Assembly: GCF_000400995.2 (NCBI RefSeq)
Contig: NZ_DF238936.1
Location: 1 to 38,235 of the forward strand
DNA length: 38,235 nt
Direction of reading: 5' to 3'
Origin: Acidovorax sp. MR-S7
Lineage (GTDB): Bacteria; Pseudomonadota; Gammaproteobacteria; Burkholderiales; Burkholderiaceae_C
How positions within the stretch are numbered: the stretch's first letter is position 1; each line of letters starts with the position of its first letter. Below, one piece after another: positions 9,674 to 17,638 of this stretch. The notes below the pieces were generated by a model, which searched no databases, was not told the DNA's origin, and was given only the letters and a program-made list of their open reading frames with translations. A program made the translations under genes and the position numbers.

Positions 9674-10947
9674 AGATCCTCGTCATCGGCGGCGGCGGCC
9701 GTGAACACGCGCTGGCCTGGAAGCTCGGCCAGTCTCCCAAGGCCAGCAAGGTCTACGTGGCGCCCGGCAACGGCGGCACGGCGCTCGACGCGAAGTTCGA
9801 GAACGTGCCCATCACCGGCGTGCGCGAGCTGCGCGAATGGGCGCAGGCGAACAAGATCGGCCTGACCGTCGTCGGCCCCGAGGCGCCGCTGGCCGCCGGC
9901 GTGGTCGACGAGTTCCGCGCCCACGGCCTGCGCATCTTCGGCCCGACGAAGGCCGCTGCGCAGCTCGAAAGCTCCAAGGCGTTCAGCAAGGCCTTCATGC
10001 GCCGCCACGGCATCCCCACGGCCGACTACGACACCTTCACCGACCCGGCCGCGGCCCATGCCTTCGTGGACAGCCTGGGCGCGCCCATCGTGGTCAAGGC
10101 CGACGGCCTGGCCGCCGGCAAGGGCGTGGTGGTGGCGATGACTGCCGAGGAGGCCCACGACGCGGTGGATTTCATGCTGGTGGACAACAAGTACGGCGTG
10201 GCGCACAACGACGGCGGCGCGCGGGTGGTGATCGAGCAGTTCCTCGAAGGCGAGGAGGCGAGCTTCATCGTGCTGTGCGACGGCAAGAACGTCGCCGCCC
10301 TGGCCACCAGCCAGGACCACAAGCGCCTGAAGGACGGCGACCAGGGCCCCAACACGGGCGGCATGGGCGCGTATTCGCCCGCGCCGGTGGTCACGGCCGA
10401 CGTGCACGCGCGCGCCATGCGCGAGGTCATCCTGCCCACCATCCGCGGCATGGAAAAGGACGGCATCCCCTACACCGGCTTCCTCTACGCAGGCCTGATG
10501 ATCGACGGCAAGGGCCACCCCAAGACGCTCGAATTCAACTGCCGCATGGGCGACCCGGAGACGCAGCCGATCCTGATGCGCCTCAAGAGCGACTTGGTGG
10601 ACGTGCTGGGCGCGGCCGTGGACGGCAAGCTCGACCAGGTCGAGCTGCAGTGGGACCGCCGCACCGCGCTCGGAGTGGTGATGGCCGCGCACGGCTACCC
10701 CGAGGCGCCGCGCAAGGGCGACGCCATCAACGGCCTGCCGCCCGACGCCGACGACGCCATGGTCTTCCACGCCGGCACCGAGCTCGTCGAGGGCGTGGTG
10801 CGCACCAGCGGCGGCCGCGTGCTGTGCGTCACGGCGCTGGCCGACAGCGTCAAGCAGGCGCAGCAGCGCGCGTACGACGTGGCGCGCGGCATCCACTTCG
10901 ACGGCGCGCAGTACCGCCGCGACATCGGCCACAGGGCCGTGAAATGA
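9670..10947 (+). CDS. purD: Phosphoribosylamine--glycine ligase (GAR synthetase)
   Basis: This 425-residue ATP-grasp enzyme performs the second step of de novo purine synthesis, joining 5-phosphoribosylamine and glycine with ATP. The N terminus [19 protein letters not shown] is the typical PurD nucleotide/PRA-binding start. [18 protein letters not shown] is the ATP-grasp lysine region, and [14 protein letters not shown] and [12 protein letters not shown] are family signatures. Length is normal. It overlaps yebC by 4 bp upstream and hemF by 4 bp downstream, so the three genes form one compact operon. Confidence 0.97.
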   Translation: MKILVIGGGGREHALAWKLGQSPKASKVYVAPGNGGTALDAKFENVPITGVRELREWAQANKIGLTVVGPEAPLAAGVVDEFRAHGLRIFGPTKAAAQLESSKAFSKAFMRRHGIPTADYDTFTDPAAAHAFVDSLGAPIVVKADGLAAGKGVVVAMTAEEAHDAVDFMLVDNKYGVAHNDGGARVVIEQFLEGEEASFIVLCDGKNVAALATSQDHKRLKDGDQGPNTGGMGAYSPAPVVTADVHARAMREVILPTIRGMEKDGIPYTGFLYAGLMIDGKGHPKTLEFNCRMGDPETQPILMRLKSDLVDVLGAAVDGKLDQVELQWDRRTALGVVMAAHGYPEAPRKGDAINGLPPDADDAMVFHAGTELVEGVVRTSGGRVLCVTALADSVKQAQQRAYDVARGIHFDGAQYRRDIGHRAVK

Positions 10948-11852
10948 AGCCCGATCCCGTCGCCGTGCGCGCCTACCTCACCGACCTGCAGGCGCGCATC
11001 ACCGGCGCGCTGGAAGAGGTCGAAGGCGAGGGCGGGGCGCGCTTCCGCTCCGACGCCTGGCGGCGCGAGGCCGGCTCGCCCCTGCAGGGCGACGGCATCA
11101 CGCGCATCCTCGAAGGCGGGCGCGTGTTCGAGCGCGCCGGCTGCGGCTTCAGCCACGTGAGCGGCCCGCGCCTGCCGCCATCGGCCACGCAGCACCGGCC
11201 CGAGCTGGCCGGCGCGCCGTTCGAGGCCATGGGCGTGTCGCTAGTCTTCCACCCGCTCAACCCCTACGTGCCCACGGTGCACATGAACGTGCGCATGATC
11301 GCAGCGGGCGATGCCTGCTGGTTCGGCGGCGGCATGGACCTGACGCCTTTCTACGGCTTCGAGGAAGACGCGGTGCACTTCCACCGCGCCTGCCGCGATG
11401 CACTGGCGCCCTTCGGCGAAGGGCTGTACCCGCGCTTCAAGACCTGGTGCGACGAATACTTCTTCCTCAAGCACCGCGGCGAGCAGCGGGGCGTGGGCGG
11501 CATCTTCTTCGACGACTTCTCCGAACTCGGCTTCGAGCGCAGCCTGGCGATGACGCAGAGTGTGGGCGATGCCTTCCTAGGCGCTTACCTGCCCATCGTG
11601 CAGCGCCGCCAGGGCATGCCCTGGGGCGAGCGCGAGCGCGATTTCCAGCTCTACCGGCGCGGGCGCTACGTGGAGTTCAACCTGGTCTGGGACCGGGGCA
11701 CGCACTTCGGGCTGCAGTCCGGCGGGCGCACGGAATCCATCCTGCTGTCCATGCCGCCGCTGGCCGCGTGGAGCTACCAGCGCGAGCCGGAACCCGGCTC
11801 GCCCGAGTTTGACCTCTCCGCGCGCTTCCTGCAGCGCCGTGATTGGGTCTGA
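10944..11852 (+). CDS. hemF: Oxygen-dependent coproporphyrinogen III oxidase
   Basis: This 302-residue enzyme converts coproporphyrinogen III to protoporphyrinogen IX with O2 in haem synthesis. Family motifs include [50 protein letters not shown] and the C-terminal [23 protein letters not shown] (quoted in part). Length matches the bacterial HemF family. ATG at 10944 overlaps the purD stop. After the stop come only repeat copy D and the rsfS start. In many Burkholderiales nadD sits between hemF and rsfS; here it does not. Confidence 0.96.
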   Translation: MKPDPVAVRAYLTDLQARITGALEEVEGEGGARFRSDAWRREAGSPLQGDGITRILEGGRVFERAGCGFSHVSGPRLPPSATQHRPELAGAPFEAMGVSLVFHPLNPYVPTVHMNVRMIAAGDACWFGGGMDLTPFYGFEEDAVHFHRACRDALAPFGEGLYPRFKTWCDEYFFLKHRGEQRGVGGIFFDDFSELGFERSLAMTQSVGDAFLGAYLPIVQRRQGMPWGERERDFQLYRRGRYVEFNLVWDRGTHFGLQSGGRTESILLSMPPLAAWSYQREPEPGSPEFDLSARFLQRRDWV

Positions 11853-11864
11853 TACTCTTGTTTC

Positions 11865-11910
11865 GATAGCTGCCAGCGCTTATCCTGTAAGCGTTAGAGT
11901 TCTATTTCTT
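11865..11910 (+). repeat. Dispersed intergenic hairpin repeat (copy D), terminator-like
   Basis: GATAGCTGCCAGCGCTTA, a 5-nt loop, then TAAGCGTTAGAG and a T-rich run (TTCTATTTCTTT). The CGCTTA/TAAGCG stem followed by Ts resembles an intrinsic terminator after hemF, although rsfS begins only 27 bp beyond. It occupies the position where nadD would be expected. Confidence 0.75.
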
Positions 11911-11936
11911 TCATATACCTACCGAAGACCCGCCCG

Positions 11937-12611
11937 ATGACCACTTCCAGCAAATCGGAAACCGCCGCCAAGAAAGACGTCACCAAGCTCCAGCGCGCCA
12001 TCGTCGATGGCCTGGAAGACGTCAAGGCGCAAGACATCCAGGTCTTCAACACCGAGCACCTCTCGCCGCTGTTCGAGCGCGTGATCGTCGCCACCGGCAC
12101 CTCCAACCGCCAGACCAAGGCGCTGGCCTCCAGCGTGCGCGACGCCGTGCGCGAGGCCGGGTTCCCTAAGCCGCGCACCGAGGGCGAGGACAACGGCGAA
12201 TGGATCATCGTGGACTGCGGCCAGGCCGTGGTGCACGTGATGCAGCCCGCCATCCGCCAGTACTACCGCCTGGAGGAGATCTGGGGCGACAAGCCCGTGC
12301 GCCTGAAGCTCGGCGCACCCAAGCCGGCGGCGTCCAAGCCGGCCAAGGCTGCGCCTGAGTCCAAGGCCAAGCCTAAGGCCGCCGCGAAGAAGGCTCCGGC
12401 GAAGACCGCCTCCAAGGCTCCCGCAGCGAAAAAGGCGCCGGCCAAGACCCCCGCCAAGGCCCCGGCGAAGCAAGCCGCCGCGAAGAAGGCGCCCGCCAGG
12501 AAGGCCCCGGTGAAGACCATCGTGGTCAACAAGCCCGTGGCGAAGAAGGCAGCCGCCAAGGCTCCGGCCCGCAAGGCCCCTGCCAAGAAGGCCCCGGCGC
12601 GCAGGGGCTAA
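11937..12611 (+). CDS. rsfS: Ribosomal silencing factor RsfS with histone H1-like Lys/Ala/Pro tail
   Basis: Residues ~14-125 are the RsfS (Iojap/RsfA) domain, which binds ribosomal protein uL14 and blocks subunit joining in starvation: LQRAIVDGLEDVKAQDIQVFN, VATGTSNRQ, EWIIVDCGQAVVHVM and YYRLEEIWGD are typical (first motif quoted in part of a longer match). The usual protein is 105-130 residues; here residues ~127-224 form a tail almost entirely of Lys, Ala and Pro (repeats of KAPAKK/KAAAK type), like the C-terminal domain of histone H1 or AlgR3/PhaP-like proteins. It is probably disordered and nucleic-acid binding (inference). The stop codon abuts the left end of the 161-bp palindrome. Confidence 0.92.
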   Translation: MTTSSKSETAAKKDVTKLQRAIVDGLEDVKAQDIQVFNTEHLSPLFERVIVATGTSNRQTKALASSVRDAVREAGFPKPRTEGEDNGEWIIVDCGQAVVHVMQPAIRQYYRLEEIWGDKPVRLKLGAPKPAASKPAKAAPESKAKPKAAAKKAPAKTASKAPAAKKAPAKTPAKAPAKQAAAKKAPARKAPVKTIVVNKPVAKKAAAKAPARKAPAKKAPARRG

Positions 12612-12771
12612 GAAGGTGTGAACGAACCCGCCATGCCCGCTCGTCCCGCAAAAACGCACGCCCTCGGCGTTGCAAATGCTCGCCATAGCACGGGCTATGG
12701 CTGCGCTTTGCGCCTTGATGGCGCACGTTTGTGCGGCCCGCTCGGGCACGCCGGATTCATTCACACCTTCT
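12611..12771. repeat. 161-bp near-perfect palindromic intergenic element (MITE-like) between rsfS and rlmH
   Basis: The outer ends are a perfect 12-bp inverted repeat, AGAAGGTGTGAA (12611-12622) and TTCACACCTTCT (12760-12771). The centre is a perfect 8-bp stem, GCCATAGC (12682-12689) and GCTATGGC (12694-12701). Both share the same symmetry axis (~12691). Intermediate arms also pair imperfectly (GCCCGCTCG..CCGCA against TGCGG..CGAGCGGGC type), so the whole element folds into one hairpin. It touches the last base of the rsfS stop and ends one base before the rlmH ATG, leaving rlmH without a visible Shine-Dalgarno sequence. The ends resemble the GGAAGGTGCGAA type of IS5-like elements, but no clear target duplication is seen. 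Confidence 0.85.
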
Positions 12772-12772
12772 G

Positions 12773-13240
12773 ATGAAGCTGCTCATCGTCGCCGTGGGCC
12801 AGCGCGTGCCCGACTGGGCGCAAACGGCCTACGACGACTATGCCAAGCGCTTCCCGCCCGAGCTGAAGGTCGAACTCAAGGCCGTCAAGACCGAGCCGCG
12901 CGGCTCCAAGACGCTTGAAACCCTGTACGCGGCGGAGCGCGAGCGCATCGAGGCCGCCATCCCGCGCGGCACCCGCATCGTCGCGTTGGACGAGCGCGGC
13001 ACCTCCCTCACCACCAAGGCCCTGGCCCAGCGCCTGAAGGACTGGCAATTGGGCGGCGACGACGTGGCGCTGGTCATCGGCGGCCCTGACGGACTCGACC
13101 CGGCATTGCGCCAGTCGGCGCACGAACGCATCCGCCTCTCGGACCTGACGCTGCCGCACGCCATGGTGCGCGTGCTGCTCATCGAACAGCTCTACCGCGC
13201 GTGGTCGGTGAACGCCGGGCATCCCTATCACCGCGAGTGA
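12773..13240 (+). CDS. rlmH: 23S rRNA (pseudouridine1915-N3)-methyltransferase
   Basis: This 155-residue SPOUT methyltransferase begins [15 protein letters not shown], carries the SAM-binding knot VIGGPDGL, and ends [11 protein letters not shown], the invariant RlmH C terminus. It methylates pseudouridine 1915 of 23S rRNA on assembled 70S ribosomes. ATG 12773 gives exactly the family length; the frame continues upstream into the palindrome. No Shine-Dalgarno sequence is visible because the palindrome ends at 12771. Translation may be reinitiated or depend on the hairpin (inference). It is paired with rsfS and maf as in many bacteria. Confidence 0.95.
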   Translation: MKLLIVAVGQRVPDWAQTAYDDYAKRFPPELKVELKAVKTEPRGSKTLETLYAAERERIEAAIPRGTRIVALDERGTSLTTKALAQRLKDWQLGGDDVALVIGGPDGLDPALRQSAHERIRLSDLTLPHAMVRVLLIEQLYRAWSVNAGHPYHRE

Positions 13241-13248
13241 TACTACGC

Positions 13249-13295
13249 TTTTGATAGCTGTTCGCGCTTGCCATATAAGCGCTGGAGGCTGATTT
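13249..13295 (+). repeat. Dispersed intergenic hairpin repeat (copy E), supplies the maf ribosome binding site
   Basis: TTTTGATAGCTGTTCGCGCTT, loop, then AAGCGCTGGAGGCTGATTT. The repeat fills nearly the whole gap between the rlmH stop and maf. Its conserved GGAGG (13284-13288) sits 5 nt before the maf TTG start, so the element acts as a Shine-Dalgarno sequence. Confidence 0.8.
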
Positions 13296-13899
13296 GACCC
13301 ATAACTTCATCTACCTCGCCTCGCAAAGCCCGCGCCGCCGCCAGCTGCTCGAACAGATCGGCGTGCGCCATGAACTGCTGCTGCCCGGCACCGACGAGGA
13401 CGCGGAAGGACTGGAAGCCGTGCTGCCCGGCGAGGCGCCGGCCGACTACGTGCAGCGCGTCACCGGCCTGAAGCTCGACGCTGCCGTCGCCCGCCACGCG
13501 CGGCGCGGCCTGCCGCCCGCGCCCATCCTGTGCTCGGACACCACGGTGGCGCTGGGCCGCACGATCCTCGGCAAGCCCGAGGGCGCGCAGGATGCGGCGC
13601 GCATGCTGGCCGAGCTGTCCGGGTGCGAGCACGAGGTGCTGACCGCCGTGGCGCTGCAGGACGGGCCGCGCCGCAGCGCGGCGCTGTCGGTCTCGCGCGT
13701 GCGCTTCGCCGCGATGACGCCCGCGCAGATCGACGCCTACGTCGCCAGCGGCGAGCCCATGGGCAAGGCCGGCGCCTACGGCATCCAGGGCCGCGCGGCG
13801 GCCCACGTGGAGCACATGGCGGGCAGCTATTCCGGCATCATGGGCCTGCCCCTGTACGAAACGGCGGGGCTGCTGCGCGCGGCAGGCTGGGCGCTATAG
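13294..13899 (+). CDS. maf: Maf family nucleoside triphosphate pyrophosphatase (YhdE-type)
   Basis: This 201-residue house-cleaning enzyme hydrolyses non-canonical or pyrimidine NTPs (dTTP/UTP for YhdE-type members) to NMP plus pyrophosphate. Motifs are [11 protein letters not shown] (9-19), [14 protein letters not shown] and [14 protein letters not shown], the last closest to the YhdE signature. The only start compatible with the conserved N terminus is TTG at 13294, preceded by GGAGG from repeat copy E. It is the last gene of the rsfS-rlmH-maf set. The ribonuclease G gene that often follows maf in this order is absent, and a LysR gene follows instead. Confidence 0.92.
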   Translation: MTHNFIYLASQSPRRRQLLEQIGVRHELLLPGTDEDAEGLEAVLPGEAPADYVQRVTGLKLDAAVARHARRGLPPAPILCSDTTVALGRTILGKPEGAQDAARMLAELSGCEHEVLTAVALQDGPRRSAALSVSRVRFAAMTPAQIDAYVASGEPMGKAGAYGIQGRAAAHVEHMAGSYSGIMGLPLYETAGLLRAAGWAL

Positions 13900-13968
13900 G
13901 CGGGTTGCGCGCGGCGTTGTTCCGGGCGCGGGGTGCGGGAGGCGCGGCCCCATGGCACAGTGGCCTCC

Positions 13969-14886
13969 ATGGCCAGACCCATCCCACCCCTCAACCCCTT
14001 GCGCTCCTTCGAGGCAGCGGCGCGCCACAACAGTTTCGCGCGCGCCGCGCAGGAGCTGTCGGTCACGCCGGCGGCCATCAGCCGGCAGGTCAAGCTGCTC
14101 GAGGACTATTTCGGCGTGGAGTTCTTCCGGCGCGAGCCCAGCGGCATCAGCCTCACGCCGGAGGCCATGGACTACGCGAAGGGCCTGGGCAAGGCGTTCC
14201 GGCAAATCGCTTCGCTGACCGATGAATTCCGCACGCGGCACACCTCCAGCATCCTGACCATCCGCGGCTACACCACGTTCCTGGTGAAGTGGCTCGTGCC
14301 CCGGCTGCCGGACTTCCAGGCGGCGCACCCCCACATCAAGGTGCGGCTCTCCGGCGGCTCCTCCGCGCCTGCCGCGGGCAGCGGCGGGCAGGCCGACATC
14401 GTGATCCGCTACGGCGGCCCGCACTGGCCCGGCCACCGGGCGCTGCTGCTGTTCCGTGACGAACTGGTGCCGGTCTGCAGCCCGGATCTGCTCGCGCGCC
14501 AGTCCGGGGGCACCGCGGCCGCCGATCCCGCGGCCATCGCCGGATGGCCCCTGCTGTCGCTGGAGGCGCGCCGGCAGGACTGGCACGACTGGTTCACGCA
14601 GGCGGGCGTTCCCATGCCACGGCAGCGCCTGCAGTCGTTCGAGGACATGGCCGTGGTGCTGGAGTTCGCGCGCCGGGGGCTGGGCGTCGCGCTGGTGCAG
14701 CGCCGCTACGTCGAGGAAGAACTGGCCGCGGGCAGCCTGGTCGCCGTGTCGGACGTGGTGCTTGGCCGGGAGCTCGGCTACTACGCCCTGGCACGCGAAG
14801 AGGGCGCGGAAAAGTCGAAGGTGGATGCCTTCTTCGCATGGCTGGAGATGGTCGTTCCAGACCCGGAGCAGGCTTACCAAAAGTAA
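13969..14886 (+). CDS. LysR-type transcriptional regulator, GcvA-like, heading the catabolic cluster
   Basis: This 305-residue protein has an N-terminal winged helix (NPLRSFEAAARHNSFARAAQELSVTPAAISRQVK, quoted in part) like GcvA/AmpR regulators, and a substrate-binding effector domain from ~95 (SILTIRGYTTFLVKWLVPRL onward). ATG 13969 (MARPIPPLNPLRSF) is chosen over the upstream in-frame ATG 13933, as GcvA-like proteins start close to the PPLNPLRSF motif. It is co-oriented with, and 115 bp upstream of, the nine catabolic genes. A perfect 9-bp dyad of the T-N11-A type overlaps its stop codon. It probably controls the cluster in response to a pathway intermediate (inference). Confidence 0.9.
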   Translation: MARPIPPLNPLRSFEAAARHNSFARAAQELSVTPAAISRQVKLLEDYFGVEFFRREPSGISLTPEAMDYAKGLGKAFRQIASLTDEFRTRHTSSILTIRGYTTFLVKWLVPRLPDFQAAHPHIKVRLSGGSSAPAAGSGGQADIVIRYGGPHWPGHRALLLFRDELVPVCSPDLLARQSGGTAAADPAAIAGWPLLSLEARRQDWHDWFTQAGVPMPRQRLQSFEDMAVVLEFARRGLGVALVQRRYVEEELAAGSLVAVSDVVLGRELGYYALAREEGAEKSKVDAFFAWLEMVVPDPEQAYQK

Positions 14887-14891
14887 GCCTG
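14869..14891. promoter_or_regulatory. Perfect 9-bp inverted repeat with LysR-type T-N11-A centre (candidate operator)
   Basis: CAGGCTTAC (14869-14877), loop CAAAA, GTAAGCCTG (14883-14891). The inner 15 bp have the T-N11-A form of LysR boxes. It spans the stop codon of the LysR gene, about 110 bp before the GTG of the first catabolic gene. No T-run follows, which argues against an intrinsic terminator. A TTGAAA hexamer downstream (near 14910) could be a -35 element, but its matching -10 is weak. Confidence 0.55.
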
Positions 14892-15001
14892 GACGGTACA
14901 TATTCTCGTTTGAAAGTCCACGCCGCGCGGCGCAGACTGCGGTTCCAACGGCATCGCCATCCCTGCGGCGGATGCGCTCCACAAGAAGCAAAGGAACCTC
15001 C

Positions 15002-16165
15002 GTGGACTTTCACCTGAACGAACAACGCAAGCTCATGATCGCCTCGGTGCGAGACTTGGCCCAGGGCAAATTCAAGACCCGGGGCCTGCAGTACCTGGAC
15101 GGCAGCTTTCCCTGGGACAACATCCGCGAACTGGCGCACATCGGTGTGCTGGGCATGGCGGTTCCGGAGGAGTACGGGGGGCTGGGCCTGCCGGTGTTCG
15201 ACACGGCCCTGATCCTGGAGGAGATCGCCAAGACCTGCTACGTCACCGCGATGGCGGTGCTGGGCGAGGCGGGCGTGCAGACCCGCGTGATCTCCACCTA
15301 TGCGCCCAAGGAGATGCGCGAGCGCATCCTGCCTAAGGTGTGCACCGGCGAATGCATCCTGGCCGTGTGCATGACGGAGCCGCATGCGGGCACCGATGTC
15401 GCCAACTACCGGACCAACACGGTGGTGAAGGGCGACCGCCTGGTGCTCAACGGCACCAAGACGCTGATCAGCCGCGCACCCGAGGCCGGCGTGTTCGTGG
15501 TTTTCACGCGCATCAACGGCCAGCCGGGGCGCGAGGGCATCGGCTGCGTGCTGGTCGAGGCAGGAACGCCGGGGCTGGCCGTCACCGGCACCTACCACAC
15601 GCTGGGCGGCGAGAACCTCCACGAGGTGCAGTTCAACGATTGCGAGCTGCCGTTGGAGAACCTCGTCATCCGCGAGGACGGCTTCAAGAAGCTGCTGACC
15701 GCGTTCAACACGCAGCGCTGCCTGAACCCGAGCATCTCCCTGGGACTGGCCGAGGGGGCGTTCGATGAATCCATCAAGTACGTGAAGGAGCGCTCCATCT
15801 TCGGCGGCCCCATCTCCGATTCGCAGGGCATCCGCTGGAAGCTCGCGGACATGTACCGCGACATCGAAGGTGCGCGCGGCCTGCTGTACAAGGCCTGCGC
15901 CTCGGCCAACCCCTTCCCCGACCCGTTCCAGAGCGCTGTGGCCAAGATCACATGCAACGAGGTGGCGATCCGCGTCACCAGCGAAGCCATCCAGGTGCAC
16001 GGCGGGTACGGCTTCACGGACGAATACCTGGTCTCGCGCCTGTTCCGGGGTGCGCGCTACGGCACCCTGGGCGGCGGGGCCACCGAAACGCTCAAGGACC
16101 TGATCGGGCGCCGCCTGGTCAAGGACGGCGACTCGCCCGACGGCATCCTGGCGCTGGCGGCCTGA
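15002..16165 (+). CDS. Acyl-CoA dehydrogenase-fold flavoprotein lacking the catalytic glutamate (desulfinase-like)
   Basis: This 387-residue protein has the full acyl-CoA dehydrogenase fold: PEEYGGLGLP (55-64), the FAD/substrate segment CMTEPHAGTD (123-132), and IQVHGGYGFTDEY (330-342). It lacks the catalytic base. The position used in isovaleryl-CoA and long-chain dehydrogenases is Gln238 (FNTQRC), and the medium/short-chain position (YEGT) is Gly358 in TLGGGATE. Gln and Gly 120 residues apart are what was reported for 3-sulfinopropionyl-CoA desulfinase (AcdDPN7, Gln246/Gly366), which is not a dehydrogenase. However, the essential Arg84 of that enzyme seems to align with Met84 here, so the reaction may differ. 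GTG 15002 is preceded by AAAGGA. It is the first gene of the nine-gene cluster. Confidence 0.85.
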   Translation: MDFHLNEQRKLMIASVRDLAQGKFKTRGLQYLDGSFPWDNIRELAHIGVLGMAVPEEYGGLGLPVFDTALILEEIAKTCYVTAMAVLGEAGVQTRVISTYAPKEMRERILPKVCTGECILAVCMTEPHAGTDVANYRTNTVVKGDRLVLNGTKTLISRAPEAGVFVVFTRINGQPGREGIGCVLVEAGTPGLAVTGTYHTLGGENLHEVQFNDCELPLENLVIREDGFKKLLTAFNTQRCLNPSISLGLAEGAFDESIKYVKERSIFGGPISDSQGIRWKLADMYRDIEGARGLLYKACASANPFPDPFQSAVAKITCNEVAIRVTSEAIQVHGGYGFTDEYLVSRLFRGARYGTLGGGATETLKDLIGRRLVKDGDSPDGILALAA

Positions 16166-16188
16166 GCCGCGCCATGTTCGAGGACTCC

Positions 16189-17622
16189 ATGCACACAGAC
16201 ACCCTGCCGCAGCATGTCCCGCTGCTGATCGACGGCCAGTGGATCGAGACGCCCGAACGGGTGCCCGCCTGCAACCCCTTCACCGGGCGCAGCGATTTCT
16301 CGGTCTGCGAATGCAGCGACGAACTGCTGGACCGTGCGCTCGCCGCCGCGGCTGCGGCCAAGGCCGCCATCGCCGCCATGCCCGCGCGCGACAGGGCCGC
16401 GCTGCTGCGCCAGGCGGCGCAAGGCATCCGGCGGCACAGCGCGTCGATCGCGCGGACCATGGCGATCGAAACCGGCAAGCCCGTGGCCGACGGACTGACC
16501 GAAGTCCTGCGCAGCGCCGAGACCTTCGAGCTGTCCGCACAGGAGGCGGTGCGCATCGAGGGTGCGCAGATTCCCATGGATTCCAGCGCCATCGGGGCGG
16601 GTAAGCTGGGCGTGAGCCTGCGCTTTCCCGTGGGCGTGGTGGCAGCCATCACGCCTTTCAACGCGCCGGTCAACCTGACCGCCCACAAGCTGGGACCGGC
16701 ATGGGCCGCGGGCAACGCGGTCGTGCTCAAGCCCTCACCGCAGTCCGCGCTGACCATTTGCCGGCTGGCCGAGGTGCTGCTGGAGGCCGGCATTCCCGCC
16801 GGCTGGCTGCAGGTGGTGCAGGGCGACCGGGCCGCGGCCCGGCTGGTGGCTGCGCCGCAGGTGGACTTCGTCTCGTTCACGGGATCGAGCCGCATCGGGG
16901 AACGGGTGAAGGCCACGAGCGGCCTCAAGCGCGTGGCGCTGGAGCTGGGCGGCAACGGCTTCACGGTGGTCGCCGCCGATGCGCCGCTGGAGGAGGCCGC
17001 GCAGGCCTGCGCGCGCAACAGCATGCGGCTGGCGGGCCAGAGCTGCATCTCCGTGCAGAACGTGCTGGTCCACCGTTCGCTCTACGAGGCGTTCACGGCC
17101 CGCGTCGCCCAGATGGTGCAGGCGCTGCGCGTGGGCGATCCGCTGGACGAGGGCACCGAGGTGGGCCCGGTGATCTCGGCGCATTCCGCGCGGCGGATAC
17201 AGGGGCTGGTCGACGATGCCGTGGCCGCCGGCGCCAGGCTGGTGTGCGGAGGCAGCCACGAGGGCGCCCTGGTGCAGCCCACCGTGCTGGCCGACGTGCC
17301 CTGGCACTGCGAAGCCATGCAGGGCGAGGTGTTCGGCCCGGTCGTGCTGCTGGCGCCCTTCGACGACGTGGGGCAGGTGTTCAACCTCGTCAACGCCGGG
17401 CCGTTCGGACTGCAGGCGGGCATCTACACCCAGTCGCTGCCGCTGGCCATGCAGGCGGTGCGCGCGCTGCGCATGGGCGCGGTGATCGTCAACGGAACCT
17501 CCACCTGGCGCTCGGACCAGGCGCCCTACGGCGGCGTCAAGGCCAGCGGGATCGGCAGGGAAGGGCCGCGCTTCGCCATCCAGGACATGACCGAAGAGCG
17601 GTTCGTCGTCTTCAACGTTTGA
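16189..17622 (+). CDS. NAD(P)-dependent aldehyde dehydrogenase
   Basis: This 477-residue ALDH-superfamily enzyme has all catalytic residues: Asn158 (TPFN), Lys181 (LKPS), Glu252 (ELGGN) and the nucleophile Cys286 (AGQSC). The sequence around PFNAPVNLTAHKLGPAWAAG and the GQSCISVQNVLVH active site resemble the lactaldehyde/sulfolactaldehyde/phosphonoacetaldehyde dehydrogenase branch rather than CoA-acylating forms. It should oxidise a small, probably charged, aldehyde to the free acid, a suitable substrate for the ligase encoded next. ATG 16189 has GAGGA 4 nt upstream; ATG 16174 is an alternative. It begins 23 bp after the preceding gene and ends 16 bp before the next. Confidence 0.9.
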   Translation: MHTDTLPQHVPLLIDGQWIETPERVPACNPFTGRSDFSVCECSDELLDRALAAAAAAKAAIAAMPARDRAALLRQAAQGIRRHSASIARTMAIETGKPVADGLTEVLRSAETFELSAQEAVRIEGAQIPMDSSAIGAGKLGVSLRFPVGVVAAITPFNAPVNLTAHKLGPAWAAGNAVVLKPSPQSALTICRLAEVLLEAGIPAGWLQVVQGDRAAARLVAAPQVDFVSFTGSSRIGERVKATSGLKRVALELGGNGFTVVAADAPLEEAAQACARNSMRLAGQSCISVQNVLVHRSLYEAFTARVAQMVQALRVGDPLDEGTEVGPVISAHSARRIQGLVDDAVAAGARLVCGGSHEGALVQPTVLADVPWHCEAMQGEVFGPVVLLAPFDDVGQVFNLVNAGPFGLQAGIYTQSLPLAMQAVRALRMGAVIVNGTSTWRSDQAPYGGVKASGIGREGPRFAIQDMTEERFVVFNV

Positions 17623-17638
17623 GAGGCAAGGGAACGAC

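Noticed and set aside
12315-12608. DNA tandem repeat or frameshift artefact in the rsfS 3' region
   Set aside because: Codons vary (AAG with different Ala and Pro codons), so the repetition is at protein level, and the frame stays open to a normal stop.
14869-14891. Rho-independent terminator after the LysR gene
   Set aside because: The stem is good, but it contains the stop codon and is followed by GACGG rather than a T-run.
15002-16165. Firm naming as 3-sulfinopropionyl-CoA desulfinase
   Set aside because: The Gln/Gly pair fits, but the Arg essential in AcdDPN7 seems to be Met84 here and the rest of the cluster is not that of known 3-sulfinopropionate loci.
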